This document shows positions 15,770 through 23,430 of a stretch of 37,551 nucleotides of DNA, in pieces; position 1 is the stretch's first letter, and each line of letters opens with the position of its first letter. The notes under the pieces were generated by a model. It was not told the origin of the DNA. It saw only the letters and a list, made by a program, of their open reading frames with translations, and made no database searches. The translations under genes and the position numbers were made by a program. This DNA is from Opitutia bacterium (lineage in GTDB: Bacteria; Verrucomicrobiota; Verrucomicrobiia; Opitutales; Seribacteraceae): NCBI GenBank assembly GCA_002730975.1, contig PCBO01000041.1, forward strand, positions 1 to 37,551. Reading direction: 5' to 3'.

Positions 15770-18700
15770 ATGAAAAAACTGATCTTATTTTCCCCGCTTT
15801 GGATGTACGCAAGCACCGCCTTGTTCGGGGGTTCGCCCAAGGACGAGATTTCGCGCATCCTGCAAGAATCAGGACTCAAAGGCGGTTTTGTCTCGCATGT
15901 AGGCAGCAAAGACGGCACAGCAACAACTGCCTTGCACCCAAGCGAGGCCTTTCAAGCGCAAGCTCTGGTGACGGACGCATCCAAACTGGATGCCGTGCGC
16001 AAAGAGATTAGAAAGGAAGCCGGAACTTATGGTCCGATTGCAGCCGATTCATGGAAAGGCGGCCAATTGCCCTATATCGACAACATGGTGAACTTGCTCG
16101 TCATCGAGGAAGGAGCCGAGCTCAGTCAAAAAGAAATCCAAAGGGTGCTCACGCCACTAGGCAAAGCCTACCAAAAGATGGATGGCAAATGGAAGGTAAT
16201 CGACAAAAAATGGCCGAAGGAAATCGACGAGTGGACCCATTATCTCCACGGAGCCGATGGCAATGCAGTAGCCAAGGATACACGAGTCGGACCGCCACGG
16301 CGCCTTCAATGGGTTGGCAGTCCGCGCTGGTCGCGCCACCACGACCGCATGGCCAGCATGAGCGCCATGACATCGACCAAAGGTCGCTTGTTCTACGTCA
16401 TGGACGAGGGATCGCGCGTATCCATCCAATTGCCTCCCAGCTGGAAGCTGATTGCCCGGGACGCTTTCAACGGGGTCGTCCTCTGGAAACGCGAAATCCC
16501 GAAATGGCACCACCACCTCTGGCCACTCAAAAGCGGTCCCACCCAACTAGCGCGCAGGTTGGTTACCAAAGGCGATCGCGTATATTTCACCCTGGGCATC
16601 ACGGCTGCGGTGTCCGCCTTGAATGCAACCTCCGGAAAGACCTTGGTCACCTACAAGGGATCCGAGGGGTCCGAGGAAATACTTGTCGCAGGCGGATCGC
16701 TGTTGGCTCTAGTCAACAAGGGAGCATCCGAACTGAAGGACTACGTCCCCAAGAATAACGTAGGCGATCAGGCTCGCGTCCGGACCGAGTTCGTTTGGGA
16801 TGAAAACCCGCGTGTCCTCATGTGTTACGATGCCGAATCGGGAAAGAAGCGTTGGGAACACGAAAGCCCCGTGGCTCCTCTCTCCCTCGCCTCCGACGGC
16901 GAACGCGTCTACTTTCACGACGGCAAGGTCGTAACCGCGATCGCAATCGAAACCGGCAAAGTGGCATGGCAAGGTCCCCCAAGTGCCCGCCGTTCCAACG
17001 TGCAGTTCAATTTCGGCCCCCGACTGGTGGTGGTTGACGGCGTGGTCATCTTTGCGGGAGGGGATCGTTCGATGACCGCCTATGAAGCGACCACGGGCAA
17101 GACACTCTGGACTTCTCCGCACGAACGTGGAGGCTATCAATCACCCGAGGATTTGTTGGTAATAGGCGGATTGGTTTGGTCGGCTCCGATTACCAGCACG
17201 AAGGACTCGGGCGTCTGGACGGGCCGTGACGTCAAGACGGGCGAAACCAAGAAAAGTTTTCCACCAAAAGTGAACCCCTACTGGTTTCACCACCGATGCC
17301 ACATTGCAAAGGCTACCGACCGTTTTCTTTTAGCATCCCGAACCGGCATCGAGTTTGTCGACATCAAGAACTCCAAGTGGGATCTCAACCACTGGGTTCG
17401 CGGGGGTTGCCTCTATGGCGTCATGCCTTGCAATGGATTGGTATACGCCCCACCCCATAACTGCGCCTGTTATCCCGAGGCCAAGCTTTTCGGTCTCAAT
17501 GCACTCGCTCACGCTGGATCCAACCGAAAGGCACGCGATCCGCAGAAAGAGCCCACCCGCCTCGAAAAAGGACCTGCATATGGCAAGACAAACACTCCGA
17601 AAAAGATAAATTCCTCTGACTGGCCAACCTATAGGGGCAATACCAACCGCAGTGGCAAATCAAACACGGGAGTCTCTCCCGAGCTCGCCCCCCAATGGGA
17701 AACCGCAATAGGAAACGGAGGCCGCCTCAGTTCGATTATCGTTGCAGATGGCAAGCTATTCGTCGCTGAGATCGACGCCCATGCCGTCCACTGCTTGGAT
17801 GCGGACAAAGGCAAAGTCATTTGGACCCACGTTACCGGTGGGCGTATAGATTCTCCACCCACCTACCACGATGGAGCCGTACTGTTCGGTTCCGCCGACG
17901 GAACTGTAACCAGTTTGCGCGCTTCCGACGGCGTACTCTCCTGGCGCTTTCGAGCCGCCCCCGAAGATCTTCGCCACATGGCATTCGAGCAACTGGAATC
18001 CGTATGGCCAGTATCAGGAAACATACTTGTTCGCGAAGGGTTTGCTTATTTCGTGGCCGGACGATCCAACTTCCTCGACGGAGGCCTGAGCTTCTACAAA
18101 CTCGATGCAAAATCCGGCAAAGTACTTGTCCGTACGACAATCAATGAAACCGATCCTGAGACAGGAAAGAACCTAGCCGAAAGGCACCAAATTCTAAATA
18201 TGCCAGTCGGTCTAACCGATGTTCTATCTTGCGATGACGACTTCGTCTACATGCGTTCCCAAAAGTTCGACCACAATGGAACGCGCGTCGGACTCGGTCC
18301 ACACTCCGGAAGCCCATCCGCTCAAGGTTCTGTTCAAAAAGGAGTAGGCACCCACCTTTTCTCGCCCACAGGATTCCTTGACGGCGATTGGTTTCACCGA
18401 AGCTACTGGGTATACGGTCGAAGTTTCGCCGGAGGACACGGCGGCTACTACCAAGCCGGTAAGTTCGCCCCGTCGGGACGGATCCTCGTACACGACAATG
18501 ACACCGTTTACGGTTTCGGCAGAAAGCCCCAATACCTCCGTTGGACGACAACCATCGAACACCAAATGTTTTCGGCCCCCATGGAACAACCGGCAGGGCG
18601 AGAAAAGCCAGGACTCGCCACCAACCGACGAGCAACTGGAACAACTACGCAAATGATCACCTTCGGAACCCCGAAAACACTGAATCCCCAAGGCAAGGCT

Positions 18701-19666
18701 CTTGCCATCGAGGCCTGGATCAAAGCGAACAAGAACGACGGGGCAATCGTGGCAAGAGGAGGCCCGAAGGACGGCTTTGCCATCACAGTCGAAAAAGGAC
18801 GTCCCCGCTTTCATATACGAGCCTCCGACAAACTGGCCAGCATCGGTTCGCGCGAGCGAATCGTAGGCAAATGGCATCACATCGCCGGCGTACTATCAGG
18901 GGACAAGACGATGAGACTTTATTTGGATGGTCGCCTCGCAGCCAAAGGAGAAGCGCCCGCATTGATCGGTTCCGACCCGATTCAAAGCCTTGATATCGGT
19001 GCAGACGCCTTGACCGCAGTAGGCAGTTACAACAGTCCATTCAACTTCACGGGATTGATCGACGAAGTGCGCCTTCACTTCGGCGAAGTCGATCCTGACA
19101 TGTTCGCCAATGTCGTTGAAAATGCAGAAAGAAACCGACCTATCGAGAAAACCTGTGTCCTTGCTTGCTCGTTCGACGATGGCAAGGCAATCGACCTTTC
19201 CTCGGGTGAGAACAAGGCAACCGTCAGCTTGGCCAAACCGGAAAAAGGCAAATTCGGTGGTGCCTTCCGCTTCACCTCCAAACCCAAGAAAGGCGGCAAC
19301 CAGAAAGGCGGAAGCGGCGTGAATCACAATTGGACCCACGACATCCCGGTCCTTGCCCGAGGGATGGTTCTGGCGAAGAACATTATTTTCGTGGCGGGAC
19401 CTCCCGACGTCATGGACGAGGAGGAAACCTTCGAGCGCATCAAAGCGAGGGATGATTCGGTAAACGAAGTCATTGCCAAGCAGCAAGCAGCCCTCGACGG
19501 CAACCAAGGATCCGTCCTGCTCGCCATATCCACTGAGACAGGTGAAACCTTGGGTAAATACGACTTGGGCTATCTACCCACTTGGGACGGCATGGCCGCC
19601 GCCAACGGAAATCTATTTTTATCTACTGAAAAAGGCACCATCACTTGCCTGAAAGGCAAAAAGTAG
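15770..19666 (+). CDS. Giant secreted PQQ-type beta-propeller protein with inserted LamG domain
   Basis: This 1298-residue protein starts with a signal peptide (LILFSPLWMYASTALFGG). Residues about 150-900 carry propeller-like repeats (VVLWKREIP, ALNATSGKTLVTYKG, CYDAESGKKRWEHESP, HCLDADKGKVIWTHV, SLRASDGVLSWRFRA) of the PQQ/BamB-like kind. A cysteine motif, PPHNCACYPEAKLFGLNAL (about 560), is typical of a planctomycete/verrucomicrobial subfamily. Residues about 965-1110 form a LamG/concanavalin-like domain (LAIEAWIKANKNDGAIVARG, GKWHHIAGVLSGDKTMRLYLDG, GLIDEVRLHFGEVD). A final propeller-like blade follows (SVLLAISTETGETLGKYDL). LamG domains usually bind carbohydrate, so a role in polysaccharide binding or oxidation beside the adjacent sulfatase is plausible. 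Enzymatic activity cannot be inferred, as PQQ ligands are not identifiable. Codon use is more GC-rich than in flanking genes. Confidence 0.85.
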   Translation: MKKLILFSPLWMYASTALFGGSPKDEISRILQESGLKGGFVSHVGSKDGTATTALHPSEAFQAQALVTDASKLDAVRKEIRKEAGTYGPIAADSWKGGQLPYIDNMVNLLVIEEGAELSQKEIQRVLTPLGKAYQKMDGKWKVIDKKWPKEIDEWTHYLHGADGNAVAKDTRVGPPRRLQWVGSPRWSRHHDRMASMSAMTSTKGRLFYVMDEGSRVSIQLPPSWKLIARDAFNGVVLWKREIPKWHHHLWPLKSGPTQLARRLVTKGDRVYFTLGITAAVSALNATSGKTLVTYKGSEGSEEILVAGGSLLALVNKGASELKDYVPKNNVGDQARVRTEFVWDENPRVLMCYDAESGKKRWEHESPVAPLSLASDGERVYFHDGKVVTAIAIETGKVAWQGPPSARRSNVQFNFGPRLVVVDGVVIFAGGDRSMTAYEATTGKTLWTSPHERGGYQSPEDLLVIGGLVWSAPITSTKDSGVWTGRDVKTGETKKSFPPKVNPYWFHHRCHIAKATDRFLLASRTGIEFVDIKNSKWDLNHWVRGGCLYGVMPCNGLVYAPPHNCACYPEAKLFGLNALAHAGSNRKARDPQKEPTRLEKGPAYGKTNTPKKINSSDWPTYRGNTNRSGKSNTGVSPELAPQWETAIGNGGRLSSIIVADGKLFVAEIDAHAVHCLDADKGKVIWTHVTGGRIDSPPTYHDGAVLFGSADGTVTSLRASDGVLSWRFRAAPEDLRHMAFEQLESVWPVSGNILVREGFAYFVAGRSNFLDGGLSFYKLDAKSGKVLVRTTINETDPETGKNLAERHQILNMPVGLTDVLSCDDDFVYMRSQKFDHNGTRVGLGPHSGSPSAQGSVQKGVGTHLFSPTGFLDGDWFHRSYWVYGRSFAGGHGGYYQAGKFAPSGRILVHDNDTVYGFGRKPQYLRWTTTIEHQMFSAPMEQPAGREKPGLATNRRATGTTTQMITFGTPKTLNPQGKALAIEAWIKANKNDGAIVARGGPKDGFAITVEKGRPRFHIRASDKLASIGSRERIVGKWHHIAGVLSGDKTMRLYLDGRLAAKGEAPALIGSDPIQSLDIGADALTAVGSYNSPFNFTGLIDEVRLHFGEVDPDMFANVVENAERNRPIEKTCVLACSFDDGKAIDLSSGENKATVSLAKPEKGKFGGAFRFTSKPKKGGNQKGGSGVNHNWTHDIPVLARGMVLAKNIIFVAGPPDVMDEEETFERIKARDDSVNEVIAKQQAALDGNQGSVLLAISTETGETLGKYDLGYLPTWDGMAAANGNLFLSTEKGTITCLKGKK

Positions 19667-19757
19667 TCCACAGTCCGAACAAAAATCATCGTATGTTTGC
19701 ATTCCAGAAATGGTAAAGCCGTTTGCCTCAAGAAAGAATAACCCTGGGCAATGCGAC

Positions 19758-21314
19758 ATGCCCCATACCAGATGGTCGGCTCGCTTTCTTCTAGTTGGGT
19801 TCGTCCTGACATTTATTGCCCAAGGATACTGTGACGCGGCCAAGAAAAACAAGGATCGCAAGTTTCCCACTCTCGACCAAGTCTTGCAACCCGAGCAGGC
19901 GAAGGAGGATCTCGCGATATTGAGAAAAGCTCTGGAGGAAGGACATCCGGGACTTTACCTATTCACTCCTGAAGATGACTTCGATAAAAAGTTCGAGCAA
20001 ACACACCAGTCTTTCGATCGTCCCATGTCCTTGCGTGAGTTCTATTTGGAAGTGGCTCCCCTGGTTGAGAAAGTCTACTGTGGACACACTTATTTCGACC
20101 TACCTCCCAAGCTCCTTAAGTCCCTTCGACAAGAGCCACCCTTGTTTCCTTTGCCACTCGCCTTCCGCAACGCGAGAACCTACCTTGATCATACCAATAC
20201 CGAGATTCCATTGGGCGCTGAAATTACTGCGATCGACGGAATGCCCATGAATCAAGTGCTGGCAAAACTGCTGCCTTACATTCGGTCCGACGGTTACAAC
20301 GTCACGCTGAAATATCGTCAAATGGAGGACGAGTTCGCCCTCCACTACTTTCTTTTCTTTGGTCGCAAGGAAAGGTTCCAAGTGGAATACGTTCCGTTTG
20401 GATCAGAGAAAAAAATGATCAAGGAAATACAAGCGGTCGCCGCCAAGAAGCTCGAAGCTACGCTGATCGACCGCCACTCAGGGCTTGGCAAACTTAAAAA
20501 ATACAAGCTTGGGATGATAGAGAGAGGCATTCAGTTGTTCAGCATGAACAGTTTTGACTTTGGCTTGAACAAAAAAGGCCGCCAGAAATATAGATCTTTT
20601 CTTCAGGAAAACTTCGCAGCGATCGAGGAGAGCTCTGGGACTGATTGCATTATTCTCGACTTGAGGCAAAACGATGGTGGCTATGTGGGCAATGACTCCC
20701 AATTGTTTTCTTACTTTGCCCAAGATACTTTCCGCGATGTAGCCTTGGCTGAGGTGAAATCCTTGAAAATCGGTGTAAAAGAGCACTTGGCCCGCGATCA
20801 ATTCCCCAAGATGCTTGAGAGATTGCTGGCTAAGGAATTCAAGCCTTCGGCGGACGGTCGCCTCTTAATGATCGATGAAAAAAACCGCCGATGGAAGCCC
20901 AATAAAAAGGCGTTCGACGGCCATGTGTTCGCTCTCATCAGCGGGTGGACTCACTCCGGTGGCGCGGTTTTTTGCAGTTACTTGATGAATAACGACAACG
21001 TCACCTATATCGGCGAGGAGACGGGAGGAGGGCATGCCACCTTCACCGCAGGCAACATGGTTCTCTACGATTTGCCAAACTCGAGATGCCAACTCGAAAT
21101 CCCACTGATCCTTTATGAAAACTATCGGGGGGAAAAGACTTTTCCGAAAGGGAGTGGAATTCGCCCCGACCACCTAGTTACCCAAAGCCAGAAAGACCTT
21201 ATCAACAATTTCGATACAGTTATGAAATTCGCCTTGCAACTGGCACAAGAAAAACGTCGAGGAGGAAACCACCAAGAAGAAAACCAATTTAGACCACTAG
21301 CCATTCCGCCATAA
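19758..21314 (+). CDS. Secreted S41-family (C-terminal processing type) peptidase
   Basis: A 518-residue protein from ATG 19758, where a clear signal peptide begins (MPHTRWSARFLLVGFVLTFIAQG). An ATG at 19710 would put 16 polar residues ahead of it. An N-terminal helical cap (DLAILRKALEEGHPGLYLFTPEDDF) leads to a PDZ-like segment (GAEITAIDGMPMNQVLAKLLPY). The S41 catalytic core follows: CIILDLRQNDGGYVGND, then SGWTHSGGAVF with the probable nucleophile S400, and YIGEETGGGHATFTAGN. Such enzymes cleave proteins or peptides in the periplasm. The family's usual downstream lysine was not identified with certainty. It lies 91 bases after the propeller gene and just before the small-gene/DUF4177 operon. 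Confidence 0.85.
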   Translation: MPHTRWSARFLLVGFVLTFIAQGYCDAAKKNKDRKFPTLDQVLQPEQAKEDLAILRKALEEGHPGLYLFTPEDDFDKKFEQTHQSFDRPMSLREFYLEVAPLVEKVYCGHTYFDLPPKLLKSLRQEPPLFPLPLAFRNARTYLDHTNTEIPLGAEITAIDGMPMNQVLAKLLPYIRSDGYNVTLKYRQMEDEFALHYFLFFGRKERFQVEYVPFGSEKKMIKEIQAVAAKKLEATLIDRHSGLGKLKKYKLGMIERGIQLFSMNSFDFGLNKKGRQKYRSFLQENFAAIEESSGTDCIILDLRQNDGGYVGNDSQLFSYFAQDTFRDVALAEVKSLKIGVKEHLARDQFPKMLERLLAKEFKPSADGRLLMIDEKNRRWKPNKKAFDGHVFALISGWTHSGGAVFCSYLMNNDNVTYIGEETGGGHATFTAGNMVLYDLPNSRCQLEIPLILYENYRGEKTFPKGSGIRPDHLVTQSQKDLINNFDTVMKFALQLAQEKRRGGNHQEENQFRPLAIPP

Positions 21315-21340
21315 AATCAAAACTAAAAGTTTTCGACAGC

Positions 21341-21347
21341 AAGGAGG
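21341..21347 (+). promoter_or_regulatory. Perfect Shine-Dalgarno AAGGAGG
   Basis: This is the full anti-16S match, eight bases before the ATG at 21356. It stands out because most genes in this window have weak or absent ribosome-binding sites. It serves the 24-codon small frame rather than the DUF4177 gene, whose start is 80 bases further on. Confidence 0.7.
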
Positions 21348-21355
21348 CTTATCCA

Positions 21356-21430
21356 ATGGACAAAGGGCTTGACAGCTTAATCTCGCAACTCAATTCTAGA
21401 AAAACACAAACTAATCACTACGCACTATGA
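21356..21430 (+). CDS. Probable 24-residue small protein heading the DUF4177-yidD operon
   Basis: ATG 21356 opens a 24-codon frame, MDKGLDSLISQLNSRK plus a polar tail, ending in TGA at 21428-21430. Two features support it as a gene: the perfect AAGGAGG at 21341-21347 and the ATGA overlap by which its stop overlaps the start of the DUF4177 gene at 21427. The N-terminal 14 residues can form a short amphipathic helix. There is no membrane segment. It may be a true small protein or a leader peptide that delivers ribosomes to the next gene. No known family is recognised. Confidence 0.6.
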   Translation: MDKGLDSLISQLNSRKTQTNHYAL

Positions 21431-21660
21431 ATCAGCACAATGAAAACTCTAGCTTTCGAGAATATAAGGTCGTTTTTGTTACCGAGGGTGGATGCGGTAC
21501 ATTACTTTTAGGTTCCGCTGGCATACCGGTAAAGAAATTAGAAACAACTATCAACCAACATGCCGCTGAAGGTTGGCAGGTCGTATTTCAAATCATCGAG
21601 AACAAGCGATTTTTACTTTTCTGGACGCGCGAAGCTGTTATCGTCACCTTCGGACGGTGA
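21427..21660 (+). CDS. DUF4177 family protein
   Basis: A 77-residue protein matching the DUF4177 pattern: an opening EYKVVFV strand, a central KKLETTINQHAAEGWQVVFQI stretch (the family's LNxxxAEGWE-like motif), and a final FLLFWTREAVIVTFGR strand. The function of the family is not known. It is small, cytoplasmic and probably a compact alpha/beta fold. Its ATG overlaps the stop of the small gene (ATGA), and its own TGA overlaps the GTG start of yidD (GTGA). Translation is therefore chained through both. Confidence 0.85.
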   Translation: MNQHNENSSFREYKVVFVTEGGCGTLLLGSAGIPVKKLETTINQHAAEGWQVVFQIIENKRFLLFWTREAVIVTFGR

Positions 21661-21899
21661 AAAAAGCTAGGCTTTTCCTCCGCCTGATCGAGTACTACCG
21701 CAAGTCTTCTTTCCGCCGAAGATTGCCAGTCGAATGCAACTTTGAGCCTTCCTGTTCGGCCTATGCAAAGGAAGCCCTTGAGCAGTACGGTCTGCGAAAA
21801 GGAGTAGCACTTGCAATCAGCAGACTGTGTCGTTGCAACGAACCTGACGCTACTGAAAAGAAAAGCGATCCCGTACCAGAAATTACACATGCTAAATAA
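21657..21899 (+). CDS. yidD: YidD, membrane protein insertion efficiency factor
   Basis: An 80-residue protein from GTG 21657, with the family core CNFEPSCSAYAKEALEQYGLRKG (C27 and C33), a basic ISRLCRC segment and a terminal DPVPE. YidD aids YidC/Sec-dependent insertion of inner-membrane proteins and is held at the membrane by an amphipathic N-terminal helix, here LFLRLIEYYRKSSF. It normally sits between rnpA and yidC. Here it is in a different operon, overlapping DUF4177 by four bases and the TM2 gene by 11. The usual Gly/His/Pro-rich stretch between RC and DPVP is replaced by NEPDATEKKS. A longer frame from 21573 is rejected because the extra N-terminus is shadow of DUF4177. Confidence 0.88.
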   Translation: MKKARLFLRLIEYYRKSSFRRRLPVECNFEPSCSAYAKEALEQYGLRKGVALAISRLCRCNEPDATEKKSDPVPEITHAK

Positions 21900-22296
21900 G
21901 GAGCAAGTCGAATCTGAAGAAGAGAAAATTCGATCTGATAGCCTTCAATTGACCGACGAAGAACGACGAACCTTTCACGCTCAGTTCAATACTAAGCTCA
22001 AGGACCCCGACACATACGCAGCCCTAGCATGGTCTCTCCCCGTAGGTTTGCACCACTCCTATCTCGGTGAATGGGGACGCACCCTTCTGGACATAGCTTT
22101 TTTTTGCTTAGGTCTCTTTTTTTGCTTAACGGGAGAGCTTAGCCTGACCGTTTTTGGGGCCCTTCTCATTCTCTGCATTAGCTTAGCCGAGCTTTACAGT
22201 TTGTTTCGAGCGCAAGTCATAGTTCAGAACCACAACAACCGCATAATGCGACGGATACTGGCTAACACCTGCTCTCAAACTAGCCCTTTTCGATGA
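21889..22296 (+). CDS. TM2-domain membrane protein
   Basis: A 135-residue protein from ATG 21889. A polar N-terminus of about 45 residues (EQVESEEEKIRSD, LTDEERRTFHAQF) precedes a TM2-like domain. That domain is AALAWSLPVGLHHSYLGEWGRTLLDIAF, corresponding to the family's GxHRFYLG turn, and is followed by two hydrophobic helices (LGLFFCLTGELSLTVFGALLILCI). The function of bacterial TM2 proteins is unsettled. The start overlaps the yidD stop by 11 bases, and its TGA overlaps the dehydrogenase ATG (ATGA). Coupling to yidD suggests a membrane-biogenesis link, but this is inference. Confidence 0.8.
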   Translation: MLNKEQVESEEEKIRSDSLQLTDEERRTFHAQFNTKLKDPDTYAALAWSLPVGLHHSYLGEWGRTLLDIAFFCLGLFFCLTGELSLTVFGALLILCISLAELYSLFRAQVIVQNHNNRIMRRILANTCSQTSPFR

Positions 22297-23246
22297 AAAT
22301 TCTCGTTCTTGACGGTCACACCCTCAACCCCGGAGATCTATCTTGGGAAGGTCTCTCCAAGTTCGGCGAACTTAAAACATACGAACGCACACCTCCCGAA
22401 CTAGTGGCGGAAAGAAGCGCTGAAGCCGAGATCATTATCACCAACAAAGCCGTCGTCACCCGCGAAACCATAGATTTCCTGCCCGCACTTCGCTACATAG
22501 GCGTCACCGCCACGGGGGTGAATATCGTGGATTGCGAAGCCGCAGCCGAACGCGGCATTCCGGTTACGAACGTGCCCGCCTACGGGCCGAGGTCAGTAGC
22601 GCAAATGACCTTCGCTCATATCCTTAACTTCACGCAGCAAACAGCTCATCATGCAAATGAAGTGACCAAGGGGCGATGGGCGAATTGTCCCGACTTTTGC
22701 TTCACCGACTTTCCACTCGTAGAACTGAACGGTCTCGTTCTCGGCATTCTCGGATACGGAGACATCGGAAAAGAAACCGCCCGCATCGGTCGAGCCTTCG
22801 GGATGGAAGTCATCGCCCACAGTCGATCATTGACCGAGAGTATTCAAAGTGAGGTCGAAACCGTGGAAATCTCCGAACTCTTCGTTCGCAGCGACGTCCT
22901 CTCTCTTCATTGCCCGCTCACGCCTGAAACCGAAAAGGTCGTGAACGCCGAGAGTCTCGCATCCATGAAGCCTTCGGCTTTTCTCATCAATACCGGACGC
23001 GGCCCGCTGGTGGACGAACAAGCGCTCGCTAATGTCCTCAACGCAGGCAAACTCGCCGGAGCAGGTCTAGACGTCCTGTCAACCGAACCACCGCCACCCG
23101 ACAATCCGCTGATCGGAGCAAAGAACTGTATCGTAACACCGCACATTGCCTGGGCAACCCTCGCAGCCCGCAAGCGTCTTCTCGACGTCACAGTAGCGAA
23201 TCTCAAAGCCTTCTTGGAAGGCATCCCAAAAAACATAGTGAACTAA
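22293..23246 (+). CDS. D-2-hydroxyacid dehydrogenase, glycerate dehydrogenase/HprA-like
   Basis: A 317-residue NAD(P)-dependent dehydrogenase. The Rossmann motif GILGYGDIG lies at about 150, and the catalytic triad residues are R236 (in NTGRGPLVD), E265 (STEPPPPD) and H284 (TPHIAWAT). The C-terminal ARKRLLDVTVANLKAFLEGIPKNIVN closely matches bacterial glycerate dehydrogenase/hydroxypyruvate reductase. It would interconvert hydroxypyruvate and D-glycerate or similar 2-oxo/2-hydroxy acids in the cytosol. Its ATG overlaps the TM2 stop by four bases, ending the overlapping chain that starts at 21356. Exact substrate is not certain. Confidence 0.9.
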   Translation: MKILVLDGHTLNPGDLSWEGLSKFGELKTYERTPPELVAERSAEAEIIITNKAVVTRETIDFLPALRYIGVTATGVNIVDCEAAAERGIPVTNVPAYGPRSVAQMTFAHILNFTQQTAHHANEVTKGRWANCPDFCFTDFPLVELNGLVLGILGYGDIGKETARIGRAFGMEVIAHSRSLTESIQSEVETVEISELFVRSDVLSLHCPLTPETEKVVNAESLASMKPSAFLINTGRGPLVDEQALANVLNAGKLAGAGLDVLSTEPPPPDNPLIGAKNCIVTPHIAWATLAARKRLLDVTVANLKAFLEGIPKNIVN

Positions 23247-23430
23247 GTCTGCGTTATTTATCAACCAGACTAAAACACTTTGCAGTTATACAGAATTAAA
23301 GAAGCTAGCCAATTCCCTGAAAGCTCAAAGCCAGTCAATGCTCTTCCTGGGAACAAAAGCCAGCAATCAAGAATAAAATCACCGGCAAGACCTTAGCGTA
23401 AACGAACCAATCCTGCCGTAGAATGTTATT

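Noticed and set aside
16051-16758. Plus-strand open frame of 235 codons inside the propeller gene
   Set aside because: Arg/Gln/His-rich shift-frame shadow of the propeller gene, with no domain and no independent start site.
18224-18880. Minus-strand open frames (218 and 167 codons) opposite the propeller gene
   Set aside because: Antisense shadows produced by GC-rich codon use; no motifs.
23247-23430. Possible tRNA or small RNA after the dehydrogenase gene
   Set aside because: No cloverleaf, no TTCRA arm; only scattered short repeats.
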